64,000 nt of DNA from Acidovorax sp. sic0104 (GTDB taxonomy: Bacteria; Pseudomonadota; Gammaproteobacteria; Burkholderiales; Burkholderiaceae_C): positions 30,522 to 94,521 of the forward strand of contig NZ_JAHUWH010000019.1 of NCBI RefSeq assembly GCF_019219095.1, given 5' to 3'. The translations under genes were made by a program, and so were the position numbers. Shown here one piece after another: positions 24,701 to 33,153 of this stretch (its first letter is position 1; every line of letters begins with the position of its first letter). The notes below the pieces were generated by a model. It did not search any database, was not told the origin of the DNA, and was given only the letters and a program-made list of their open reading frames with translations.

Positions 24701-26494
24701 ATGCTGACGATGAAGCGCAGAGACTTCACCCTGAGTGCCCTGGCCCCCCTGCTGCTGAGCGCCTGCGGCGGCAGCGACGACCCCGCGCCCACCTTTCCGC
24801 CCGGCCCCCGGGCCGACGCGGCCGATGCCCTGAAACGCGCCACGCACTACATGGACGACACCGTGTCCTACCAGGGCGGCTACGTGTGGTCGTACTCTCC
24901 GGACCTCCGGCAGACCTTCGGCGAGATGGAGGCGTACCGCACCATGTGCTGGATCCAGCCGCCGGGCACGCCGTCGGTGGGCCACGTGTACCTGGATGCG
25001 TACCACGCCACCGGCGACGAGCGCCACTGGCGCGCGGCCGAGCGCACCGCCACGGCCATCATGGCCGCGCAGCACAGCTCGGGTGGCTGGAACTACATCC
25101 ACGACTTCGCGGGCGAGGCGTCGCTGAAAAAGTGGTACGACACCATCGGCAAGAACGGCTGGCGGCTCGAAGAGTTCCAGCACTACTACGGCAACGCCAC
25201 GTTCGACGACGCGGGCACGGCCGTGGCCTCGCAGTTCCTGCTGCGCATGTACCTCGAAAAGCGCGAGGCCCGCTACCTGCCGGCAGTGCAGAAGGCCATC
25301 GACTTCGTGGTCAACGCGCAGTTCGGCCCCGAGTATGGCGTGGCCGGGGGCGGCTGGCCGCAGCGCTTTCCGCACTTCCCCGGTGCGGTCAGCAGCATGC
25401 CGCTGCCCAATGCATCGCAGCTGCCCGCAGGGGCCAAGGCGGGTATGGACGACGGCGACTACACGCTGCACGTGACCTTCAACGACGACGTGATGGGCGA
25501 GAACATCAAGTTCCTCACGCTGTGCGTGATGGCGCTCGGCGAGACGCGCCTGCTGCCCCACATCACCCGCGCGATGGAATGCATGCGCCTCATGCAGCAG
25601 CCCGGAGCGCAGGCCGGCTGGGGCCTGCAGCACCTCTCGCGCGAGAAGGATGGACGCCCTGCGGGCTCGCCCGCCGGCGCGCGCAGCTACGAGCCCCGGT
25701 CGCTCGCCACGCACACCACGCAGACCAACATCCGCCAGATGTTCAACTACTTCCAGCTCACGGGCGACCGCAAGTACCTGGCACGCCTGCCCGAGGCGAT
25801 TGCGTGGCTCAAGAGCTGCCCGCTGCCGGCCGATGCCGCCACGGTGAACCCGCTGCTCGCCGGCGGCCGCACCCACCCCACCTTCGTCGAGCTGGGCACC
25901 AACGACGGCCTGTACGTGCACCGCTACGGCTCGAACATCCACAACGGGGCCTACTACTACGACAAGAACTACACCAACACGGTGAGCCACTACTCGGCGG
26001 GCCGGGCCATCGACATCGCCGGGCTGGAGGCCACGTACGCCAAGCTCGCAGGCATGACCGACGCCGCCGTGGCAGAGATGGCCGCGCGCTCGCCCCTGAA
26101 GGTCACGGGCGGCGGCCGCTCGCTGCCCAGGTACTTCTCCATCCGCGAGGTGGACTTTCCGGACCTGTTCACCGGCGCGGTGATGGCCACGCCCGCCGTG
26201 CCCGAGAGCGAAGTCGCCACCCTGCTCGCCGAGCTGGGCACCCGCAACTACTGGACGTCACCCGTGCCCGAGATCGTGAACCCCTACCAGAACGACGGCC
26301 CCACCGCCCCCTACACGGGCACGGCCTACCGCAGCAAGCACGTGGGCGATGTGTACGACACCTCCCCCTACCCGGCCGACAACCCGCCCGAGGTGCCGCC
26401 GTATGTGAAGAAGGACAAGCCCCAGTTCATCGTCACGGCCGAATGGATACGGCGCATGGGGCGGCTGATCGCGTTCGTGGCGCCCGTGGCCTGA
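24701..26494 (+). CDS. pectate lyase, PL10 type (lipoprotein)
   Basis: The 597-residue protein follows a GAGGAG site and carries a lipoprotein signal, LLLSACGGS, with lipobox Cys at about residue 23. Repeated helical-barrel motifs match the PL10 pectate lyase fold: AAQHSSGGWNYIHDF, GVAGGGWPQRFPHFPG, YTLHVTFNDDVMGENI and QTNIRQMFNYFQLTGDRKYL. PL10 enzymes cleave polygalacturonate by Ca-dependent beta-elimination. The signal places it in the periplasm or on the outer membrane. Divergent transcription from a TRAP binding protein suggests a pectin-use locus. Confidence 0.82.
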   Translation: MLTMKRRDFTLSALAPLLLSACGGSDDPAPTFPPGPRADAADALKRATHYMDDTVSYQGGYVWSYSPDLRQTFGEMEAYRTMCWIQPPGTPSVGHVYLDAYHATGDERHWRAAERTATAIMAAQHSSGGWNYIHDFAGEASLKKWYDTIGKNGWRLEEFQHYYGNATFDDAGTAVASQFLLRMYLEKREARYLPAVQKAIDFVVNAQFGPEYGVAGGGWPQRFPHFPGAVSSMPLPNASQLPAGAKAGMDDGDYTLHVTFNDDVMGENIKFLTLCVMALGETRLLPHITRAMECMRLMQQPGAQAGWGLQHLSREKDGRPAGSPAGARSYEPRSLATHTTQTNIRQMFNYFQLTGDRKYLARLPEAIAWLKSCPLPADAATVNPLLAGGRTHPTFVELGTNDGLYVHRYGSNIHNGAYYYDKNYTNTVSHYSAGRAIDIAGLEATYAKLAGMTDAAVAEMAARSPLKVTGGGRSLPRYFSIREVDFPDLFTGAVMATPAVPESEVATLLAELGTRNYWTSPVPEIVNPYQNDGPTAPYTGTAYRSKHVGDVYDTSPYPADNPPEVPPYVKKDKPQFIVTAEWIRRMGRLIAFVAPVA

Positions 26495-26530
26495 TACCGA
26501 TGGTCTCGATGGGCTGGTAGAACCTCACCT

Positions 26531-26577
26531 GTTCACGCTGAGCCTGTCCTGAGCACGTCGAAGGGCTCAGCCCGAAC
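26531..26577. repeat. REP-like palindromic repeat
   Basis: GTTCACGCTGAGCC and GGCTCAGCCCGAAC form arms around TGTCCTGAGCACGTCGAAG. This type of palindrome, with GTCGAAGG in the loop, is a common extragenic repeat in proteobacteria. It lies between the convergent lyase and nitroreductase genes and may act as a bidirectional 3' end. Confidence 0.75.
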
Positions 26578-26646
26578 GGTTTGCTGAATGAAGCGCCTAT
26601 TCTGTGAGCTTCCCCCAGCTTCCCGGCACCTCAAACCCGCCCCGCA

Positions 26647-27828
26647 TCACGCCCGCACGAACTGCGACAGCGGCCGGCGCGGCGTGGCGGGCACCTCATC
26701 CTGCGGGTAGCCGATGCGGCAGAACATCTGCACCGTCGCATCCTGCGGCGCGCGCGGCGCCGGCCGTCCCAGCACCAACTGGTGCACGCGCTCGTAGTGC
26801 GGCGCCATCTCGGCGAACTCCTGCAACGCCTGGCTCATGGGGTGCATGCCCACGCCCAGCGCCGTGGCCTGCAGTTGCAGACGCACGTAGGCGCGGCCGG
26901 ACTCCACCTGATCGGCGCGCGTGTTGCCGCCAGTGATCCACACAAAGCCCATCGCCGTGCGGCTGTGGCCCTCGAAGCGGCCCATCGCACTCTTGTAGGC
27001 CGCGCTGCCTTCGGCGGGCGGGGCGGAGCGGTCAAACATGCCCAAAGCGGCCACGGCGCGCACGAACGGCGCGTTGAGCGAGATGCCGTCGCGGTGGCGC
27101 AGGATCTCCGCAGGGCCCACGCGCGTGAGGTGGATGCTCTCCATCATCGTGCGCGGGGTCAGCAGCTCCACCTGGGCCGACTCCCAGCACAGCGTGCGCA
27201 GCGGCTGCAGGCGCGCCTCCTCCACCGTTCCACCCACCTGCAGCGCCGTGCCGGACCGCTGCCCGGCCAGCAGAGCAGCCAGCACGTCGGGCGCCACGGA
27301 GCGGGCCGTGTCGAAATCGCTCTTGGGTGTGTGGCGCTGCAGCACGTGGGCGAACAGCGGGTCTGACCGGCCCGCGGGCTTCAAGGTGACACGCGCCACC
27401 GGTCGCTCGTCCCAATCCGCCAGCGCTGCGGGCAGCGGGCCCTGCGGCCACAACTGCACCTCGCTGCCGACGCCCTGCTGAGCGAGGGCCAGCACCAGCA
27501 GCTCCAGGAAGGCACCGTGGCCGATCAGGATCTGGCGCCCCAGCGGGTCGGTGTGCGGCAGCACGCGCTCGCGGTCGGTGCGCAGGGTGATCACGCCCTC
27601 TTCGCGCAGGTCCGCCACCCAGGGCTGCAGGTTGTGCGGGTTGGGCGCGGTGATGGCGTAGGCCACGGCGCGGCGGCGCAGATCGGTCTCGCCCACCGGG
27701 CCCTGCCAGGCCTCGACCGCTTCGGCCGGGTAGTGGGGGCCGTAGATGCCACAGGCGGCCAGGGTGCCGGCCGTGGCGGCGGCGACGGTGCCACCGCCGG
27801 CCAGGCGGATGAAATTGCGACGGTTCAT
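26647..27828 (-). CDS. Acg-type nitroreductase family protein (Tat-exported)
   Basis: The 393-residue protein starts at 27828 behind AAGGAA. The N-terminus MNRRNFIRLAGGGTVAAA is a twin-arginine signal followed by a lipobox-like GTLAACG. The body has ITAPNPHNLQPWVADL, HGAFLELLVLALAQQG and RLQLQATALGVGMHPMSQAL, features of the Acg nitroreductase-like FMN proteins. The export signal points to a periplasmic flavoprotein. The gene upstream on the same strand is a nucleoside-binding SDR protein, 65 bp away, so the pair may be cotranscribed. Confidence 0.8.
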   Translation of the reverse strand: MNRRNFIRLAGGGTVAAATAGTLAACGIYGPHYPAEAVEAWQGPVGETDLRRRAVAYAITAPNPHNLQPWVADLREEGVITLRTDRERVLPHTDPLGRQILIGHGAFLELLVLALAQQGVGSEVQLWPQGPLPAALADWDERPVARVTLKPAGRSDPLFAHVLQRHTPKSDFDTARSVAPDVLAALLAGQRSGTALQVGGTVEEARLQPLRTLCWESAQVELLTPRTMMESIHLTRVGPAEILRHRDGISLNAPFVRAVAALGMFDRSAPPAEGSAAYKSAMGRFEGHSRTAMGFVWITGGNTRADQVESGRAYVRLQLQATALGVGMHPMSQALQEFAEMAPHYERVHQLVLGRPAPRAPQDATVQMFCRIGYPQDEVPATPRRPLSQFVRA

Positions 27829-27893
27829 GGCGATTCCTTCTGGCCCTGCGGCCGGTGCGTTGCCAACAACATGGAAAAGAACGGGGGCACGCG

Positions 27894-28955
27894 TCAGGCC
27901 AGCGCGGCGCGCGGCAATGGCTGCCCGCCCAGGCCCAGGTCGGCCAGCGCCTGGCGCGCCGCCTGGTCGAACGGCGTGTGCGGCTCGTCGCCGATCAGCG
28001 CCCGCAGGCGGGTGTTGTCCAGCCGGTGCGACTGGTCGCGCAGATAGCGCATGGCCGCCAGCGCCGCCAGCATGGGCATGAACAGGCCGGCCACGCGCAT
28101 CAGCGTCCAGTTCAGGCGCACGACGCGCAGCGCGCCGGAATCGGGGGGCCAGCCGCGCTCTGCGGCGACCGCGGAGAGGCTGCGCAGCCAGGCCTGTGCG
28201 CTCACCGTATGGCCCTGGAAATGCAGACAGTCGAACGCTGCCAGGCGGTGGCGCTGCTGCGCCACGCGCACGAAGGCGGCCGCCAGGTCGGGCAGGTAGG
28301 CCCAGGGCGTGGCAACGTCGAGCGCGCCGGGCCAGGTGATGCGGCCCCGGTGCAGGTCCTTGGCGATGACCTGGTCGAGCCAGCCACTCGCGCCGCTGCC
28401 GAAGAAGTCGCCCGCTCGCACCACCACGGCCCGCATGCGCCCGTCCCGCGTGGCGGCGGCCAGGCGCTGCTCCAGCCCCATGCGCACGCGGCCCTTGACG
28501 CCGGTGGCCGCCTGGGGCGTGTCTTCGCGCAGCACGGGCGGCATGCCCTCTCCAAAGTTGTAGACGTTGCCAGGCAGCATGATCGTGGCGCCCAGCTCCC
28601 GCGTGGCGGCGATGGCCGCGTCCAGCAGCGCTGGCGCCTCGGTGCGCCATGCCTGGTCGGTGTAGGCCGGGCTGAGCGCATGCACCACCACCTGCGCGCC
28701 CTGCGCCTGGCGCACCAGCGCCGCCGTATCGTGCACCGCCACAGGCAGCCACCACACACCGCCGATGGCGGGCAGCGCCGGGCCGCCCGCACCGGGCCGC
28801 ACCTGCGCCAGCACCTGCCAGCCGGCCTGGGCAAAGGCCCGCGCCGCAGCCAGCCCGAACCGGCCGCGCGCCCCGAGGATCAGCACGGTAGGCGCTCCAT
28901 CGGAGGCAGCGGCTGGCGTGGCGGGGGCGGGCAAATCTGTGATGGTGCGGTTCAT
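27894..28955 (-). CDS. NAD(P)-binding (extended SDR/NmrA-like) protein
   Basis: The 353-residue protein starts at the ATG at 28955. A Rossmann motif, VLILGARGRFGLAAARAFAQ, lies at residues 24-43 (GxxGxxG type). Further motifs are VVHALSPAYT, IMLPGNVYNFG and VVRAGDFFGSG, typical of sugar-nucleotide-like epimerase/dehydrogenase folds. The YxxxK catalytic pair is not clear. It is divergent from a LysR gene with a 130-bp intergenic region that holds ATTGC...GCAAT arms at about 29011-29036. Confidence 0.75.
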   Translation of the reverse strand: MNRTITDLPAPATPAAASDGAPTVLILGARGRFGLAAARAFAQAGWQVLAQVRPGAGGPALPAIGGVWWLPVAVHDTAALVRQAQGAQVVVHALSPAYTDQAWRTEAPALLDAAIAATRELGATIMLPGNVYNFGEGMPPVLREDTPQAATGVKGRVRMGLEQRLAAATRDGRMRAVVVRAGDFFGSGASGWLDQVIAKDLHRGRITWPGALDVATPWAYLPDLAAAFVRVAQQRHRLAAFDCLHFQGHTVSAQAWLRSLSAVAAERGWPPDSGALRVVRLNWTLMRVAGLFMPMLAALAAMRYLRDQSHRLDNTRLRALIGDEPHTPFDQAARQALADLGLGGQPLPRAALA

Positions 28956-29085
28956 CGCGGTCTCCAAAAAGAAGGAATGAGCGGATTGTGGAAACGCGCG
29001 GCCAACCACACAATTGCTTAACTTTCCATACCAGCAATTCATTTTTGAATAGCACAACAACGCACGACCGGAGCACGCTACCGCC

Positions 29086-29970
29086 ATGAATCAGACCTTC
29101 GACTGGAGCCTGGTGCAGTCCTTCCTGGCCGCGCTGGACCAGGGCAGCCTGCTGGGCGCCGCCCGCGTGCTCCATGCCAGCCAGCCCACCATCGGCCGCC
29201 ACATCGCCGAGCTGGAGTCGCAACTGGGCGTGGTGCTGTTCGAGCGCACCGGGCGCGGCCTGCAGCCCACGGCCATGGCACTGCAGCTGGCCGATTCAGC
29301 CCGCGCCATGGAGGCGGGCGCCCACCAGCTGGCGCGCAGCGTGTCGGGCGCCGACGGCGGCGTGAGCGGCACTGTGCGCATCACCGCCAGCCAGCCCGTG
29401 GCCTGCGTGCTGCTCCCGCCGGTGCTCGCGCGCATGCGCCAGGCGCTGCCCGAGGTGCAGGTGGAGCTGGTCTCCAGCAACGAGGTGACCAACCTGCTGC
29501 GCCGCGAGGCCGACATCGCGCTGCGCATGGTGCGCCCGGACCAGGCCAGCCTGGTCGCCAAGCGCATCGGCGCGGTGAAACTGGGGGCCTACGCCCACCG
29601 CGACTACCTGCGGCGCAAGGGCACGCCCCGCCAGCCGTCGGACCTGCTGCAGCACGAGCTGATCGGCAACGACCGGCACGAGGACATCCAGCAAGGCTTT
29701 GCCGCCATGGGCTACCCGGTGGACCGCCAGCGCTTTGCCTTTCGCACCGACGACCTGATCGCCTGCTGGGAGGCCGTGCGCGCAGGCCTGGGCGTGGGCT
29801 TCGTCGGCGCCTACATGGCCCGCACGGACCCGAACGTGGTGCCCGTGCTGCCCACGCTGGCGCTGCCGGAACTGCCCGTCTGGCTCACCGTGCACCGCGA
29901 GATCCGCACCAGTCGCAAGATCCGCGCGGTGTATGACTTCCTGGCGCAGGAGGTTCCGCAGGCGCTGTGA
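29086..29970 (+). CDS. LysR-type transcriptional regulator
   Basis: The 294-residue protein has the LysR helix-turn-helix at about residues 18-46 (SLLGAARVLHASQPTIGRHI) and a two-lobed effector domain beginning SGTVRITASQPVACVLLPPV. It is divergent from the NAD(P)-binding protein gene, the usual arrangement for a LysR regulator and its target. The ATTGC-N16-GCAAT pair in the intergenic region is a candidate binding site. The inducer is unknown. Confidence 0.9.
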   Translation: MNQTFDWSLVQSFLAALDQGSLLGAARVLHASQPTIGRHIAELESQLGVVLFERTGRGLQPTAMALQLADSARAMEAGAHQLARSVSGADGGVSGTVRITASQPVACVLLPPVLARMRQALPEVQVELVSSNEVTNLLRREADIALRMVRPDQASLVAKRIGAVKLGAYAHRDYLRRKGTPRQPSDLLQHELIGNDRHEDIQQGFAAMGYPVDRQRFAFRTDDLIACWEAVRAGLGVGFVGAYMARTDPNVVPVLPTLALPELPVWLTVHREIRTSRKIRAVYDFLAQEVPQAL

Positions 29971-30078
29971 CGCCCGGCCCAGCGGCCTGCCCTGGGCGGT
30001 GCAGGGCCTGGTGTCGGACTGCTAGCATGCGGGCCGGATGTTCCCCCCCACCCCTCTTGCCATTGCCCAAGGATCTGC

Positions 30079-31800
30079 ATGAGCCGCATGCCCCACTCCC
30101 GCTCCGTTCTGCGCACCGTCGCTCCGCTGTCGCTGGGTGGCTTAGCACTGTGGTGCGCCACCATGGCCGGCGCGCAGGCCCAGGAAGCCCGGCCCGCCGC
30201 TGAGGCGGGCGCCGCGTCGCGTATCGCCCGCGTCACCGTGTACCCCGGCAGCGCCACTGTGGAGCGTGTGGCCCGTGTGCCGGCCGGCGCGCGCAGCCTG
30301 ACCCTTGGCTGCCTGCCCGCATCCATCGACGCGCAAAGCCTGCAGATCAGCGCGGACCCGGCCGTGCGCGTGGGCGAATTCAACGTGCTCACCGAAGACC
30401 GCGATGTGGCCGCAGCCTGCGCCAGCCCGCTGGATGGCCGCATCCGCGAACTGGAAGACCAGATCGCGGGCGTGAAGGCCGAGTCGTCGGCGCTGCAACT
30501 GGTGGACGGATACCTGCGCGGCGTGGCCGGCGTGGGCGGCATCGTAGCGGGAGATGACGCCGCCACGCCGCCCACTACCGCCGCCGCCGGCCGCACCGCC
30601 AGCCCCACGCCCGCCCAGATCACGGCCACGGCCGAGGTGCTGCGCAAGTCCGGGCAGGACGCGTTCACCCGCGCGCACCAGCTCAAGCGCAAGCAGGAGG
30701 CGCTGGAACTCGCGCTGAAACCCCTGGTGGCCGAGCGCGACCGTGTGGCCGGCCAACGCGCGCGCGTGGTCACGGTGAGCATCAACCTGGCGGCCGAGCG
30801 TGACGCCGAATTGCGCCTGTCCTACCAGGTGCGCGGGCCCGGCTGGCAGCCCACCTACCGCGCAACGCTGGACAGCGCCAACTCCACCGTGCTGCTGGAG
30901 CGCCAGGCACTGGTGGCGCAAAACAGCGGCGAGGACTGGAGCGGCGTGCAGCTGACGCTGTCCACCGGCCAGCCCGGCCGCGCCACGCAGGGCCGACTGC
31001 CACGCGCGTGGACGCTGGACGTGGCGCCGCCGCCGCAGCCCGTCGCGGCTGCGCCTGCCATGGCCATGGCAGCGCCCGCGCCACCAGCCTCCCCCGCCCC
31101 GCTCGCACGCTCGCGCATGGCCGAAGAAGCCATGCCCAGCTTCGATGTGAGCTCCATCGACAAGGGCTTCGCCACCGAGTTCGCCGTGCCGCAGCGCATC
31201 ACCGTGCCGTCCAACGGCCAGCGCGTGACGCTGGCGCTGGGCAGCCAGACGGCCACCGCCACGCTGATCACGCGCACTGCGCCAGCGGTGGAAGAAGCGG
31301 CCTATCTCATCGCGCAGATGGCGCAGCCCGCGGGCGTGTGGCCGGCAGGCGCGGTGGGGCTGTACCGTGACGGCGCTTTCGTGGGCACGGGGCGCATCGA
31401 CTTCGCCAGCGCCAGTGCCGGTACGCCAGCGGGCAGCACCAACCTGTCGTTCGGCCGCGATGAGCTGGTCACGGTGCGCGCCGAGGCGGTGCAGGACCTG
31501 ACCGGCAGCACGGGCTTCACCGGCTCGCGCACGGAGCGCAAGACACGGCGCGCCTACAGCGTGGACAACCGCCACAAGACCGCCATCACGCTGCAGGTGC
31601 TGCACGCGGCGCCGGTGTCGCGCAACGAGAAGATCGAGGTGGAGTCGCGTTACCAGCCCCAACCCGCCGACCTGGCGTGGGACCGCTCGCCCGGTACCGT
31701 GGCCTGGCAGCAGAGCCTGGCGGCCGGCGCCACGGCGCAGTTCAGTGCGGAGCACACCATCCGCTACCCCAAGGATATCCAGTTGCAGGAACGGCAGTAA
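30079..31800 (+). CDS. DUF4139 (MuiA-like) secreted protein
   Basis: The 573-residue protein has a signal peptide ending AGAQAQEA near residue 34. The N-terminal domain starts RIARVTVYPGSATVERVARV, as in DUF4140, then a coiled-coil segment (RIRELEDQIAGVKAESSALQ) and the DUF4139 domain with LRLSYQVRGPGWQPTYRA and LLERQALVAQNSGEDW. Homologues are called mucoidy inhibitor MuiA. A 10-bp-stem terminator follows the gene. It is transcribed alone. Confidence 0.85.
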   Translation: MSRMPHSRSVLRTVAPLSLGGLALWCATMAGAQAQEARPAAEAGAASRIARVTVYPGSATVERVARVPAGARSLTLGCLPASIDAQSLQISADPAVRVGEFNVLTEDRDVAAACASPLDGRIRELEDQIAGVKAESSALQLVDGYLRGVAGVGGIVAGDDAATPPTTAAAGRTASPTPAQITATAEVLRKSGQDAFTRAHQLKRKQEALELALKPLVAERDRVAGQRARVVTVSINLAAERDAELRLSYQVRGPGWQPTYRATLDSANSTVLLERQALVAQNSGEDWSGVQLTLSTGQPGRATQGRLPRAWTLDVAPPPQPVAAAPAMAMAAPAPPASPAPLARSRMAEEAMPSFDVSSIDKGFATEFAVPQRITVPSNGQRVTLALGSQTATATLITRTAPAVEEAAYLIAQMAQPAGVWPAGAVGLYRDGAFVGTGRIDFASASAGTPAGSTNLSFGRDELVTVRAEAVQDLTGSTGFTGSRTERKTRRAYSVDNRHKTAITLQVLHAAPVSRNEKIEVESRYQPQPADLAWDRSPGTVAWQQSLAAGATAQFSAEHTIRYPKDIQLQERQ

Positions 31801-31869
31801 CGCGGCAGATACAGCAGGCGCACCATCGAACCACCCGCCGGGCCCACCTGCCCCGCTGGGCGACAATCC

Positions 31870-31905
31870 AAGGGCAGGCGCCATGACGGGCCTGCCCTTT
31901 TTCTT
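31870..31905 (+). terminator. rho-independent terminator
   Basis: AAGGGCAGGC (31870-31879) pairs perfectly with GCCTGCCCTT (31890-31899) and is followed by TTTTTCTTT. It ends transcription of the DUF4139 gene 13 bp before the pgpA start. Confidence 0.9.
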
Positions 31906-31917
31906 TCTGACCCCGAC

Positions 31918-32436
31918 ATGCCCTCCGCCCCCGACGCCCTGCGCCCCACCGTGCGCTTCCTGCTCGCCCACCCGGCCCACTTCATCGCGCTCGGCTTTGG
32001 CGCGGGCCTCTCGCGCAAGGCGCCGGGCACCGTGGGCACGCTGTGGGCCTGGCTGGCCTTCCTGGTACTGCAGCAGTGGATGACGCCGTGGCGCATGGGC
32101 CTGCTCATCGCCGGGGGCACGCTGGTGGGCTGGTGGGCCTGCACCACCGCCGCGCGCCAACTGCGCGTGGCCGACCCGGGCAGCATCGTGTGGGACGAGA
32201 TCGTCGCCTTCTGGCTCGTGCTGTGGCTGGCCATGCCCATGGGTTTCTGGGGCCAGCTCACGGCGTTCGCGCTGTTCCGCTTCTTCGACGCGGCCAAGCC
32301 CGGGCCCGTAGGCTGGGCCGACGGCCTGTTCAAGGGCTTCGGCTGGCGCGGCGGCTGGGGCATCCTGTGGGACGACTTCGTGGCGGCTTTCTGCACACTG
32401 CTGGTCATCGCGCTGTGGCGTTTCCTCTTCTGGTGA
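31918..32436 (+). CDS. pgpA: phosphatidylglycerophosphatase A
   Basis: The 172-residue membrane enzyme dephosphorylates phosphatidylglycerol phosphate. It has the family motifs FGAGLSRKAPGTVGTL (residues 24-39), VWDEIVAFWLVLWLAMP and FRFFDAAKPGPVGWAD, with the acids expected for metal binding. Three to four membrane helices are visible. It is followed by pncC after 107 bp. The usual neighbour thiL is separated from it by about 10 kb. Confidence 0.93.
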   Translation: MPSAPDALRPTVRFLLAHPAHFIALGFGAGLSRKAPGTVGTLWAWLAFLVLQQWMTPWRMGLLIAGGTLVGWWACTTAARQLRVADPGSIVWDEIVAFWLVLWLAMPMGFWGQLTAFALFRFFDAAKPGPVGWADGLFKGFGWRGGWGILWDDFVAAFCTLLVIALWRFLFW

Positions 32437-32543
32437 ACGGCGGCGCGGTGCCGGCAGGCACCGTGGCCTGATCCTGCACCTGTACCGCGCCAGAAGTTTG
32501 TGGCAGCCTTGGGGGCTTGCCGACAGGCGCTGCGGAGACTCCG

Positions 32544-33071
32544 ATGACCATGACGTCACTATCAAAAAGTGAGCTGATAGCGCTTGACAGTGCTGCGCTG
32601 GAAGCCAATCTGACGCAGATCTCGCTGCACCTGCTGCAGCACCGCCACATGCTGGCCACCGCCGAGAGCTGCACCGGCGGCATGGTTGCCGCAGCCTGTA
32701 CCGACCTCTCAGGCTCGAGCCAGTGGTTCGAGCGCGGCTTCGTCACCTACTCCAACGCGGCCAAGTCCGACATGCTGGGCGTGCCCGCCGCGCTCATCGA
32801 GCAGCACGGCGCCGTGAGCGAAGCGGTGGCACGCGCCATGGCCGACGGCGCGCTCACCCACTCGCAGGCCCAGGTCAGCCTGGCCGTGACCGGCGTGGCC
32901 GGCCCGACGGGCGGCAGTGACGACAAGCCGGTGGGCACCGTATGGTTCGCGTGGTGCGTGGGCGGCGAGACCCACAGCGAGGTGCAGCATTTTCCGGGCG
33001 ACCGGGGCACCGTGCGCGCGGCCACGCTGCGCTACGCGCTGCAGCGGCTGCTGGCACACCTGCTGGCCTGA
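32544..33071 (+). CDS. pncC: nicotinamide-nucleotide amidohydrolase (CinA C-terminal domain)
   Basis: The 175-residue enzyme converts NMN to NaMN in pyridine-nucleotide recycling. It keeps the motifs TAESCTGGMVAA, RGFVTYSNAAKSDMLGV, AVTGVAGPTGGSDDKPVGT and VWFAW, followed by the C-terminal helix. The ATG at 32544 lies behind GCGGAGA. Residues about 5-21 (SLSKSELIALDSAALEA) are encoded by a two-hairpin repeat (32556-32606), so the N-terminus of this protein is repeat-derived. Confidence 0.93.
   Translation: MTMTSLSKSELIALDSAALEANLTQISLHLLQHRHMLATAESCTGGMVAAACTDLSGSSQWFERGFVTYSNAAKSDMLGVPAALIEQHGAVSEAVARAMADGALTHSQAQVSLAVTGVAGPTGGSDDKPVGTVWFAWCVGGETHSEVQHFPGDRGTVRAATLRYALQRLLAHLLA
32556..32606 (+). 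repeat. two-hairpin AT-rich repeat, copy C (5' end of pncC)
   Basis: CACTATCAAAAAGTGAGCT and ATAGCGCTTGACAGTGCTGC follow the order of copy B: a CTAT/AGCT arm, then an AGCGCTT arm and its degenerate partner TGCGCT. It begins 12 bp after the start codon. Confidence 0.6.
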
Positions 33072-33153
33072 CAACTCCCGGGGCACCAGGCGCTGGCGCG
33101 CATGCGGCAAGGTGCTGAAAGATTCGGCAGGCTGCTGCCCTGCACGGCGGCTC

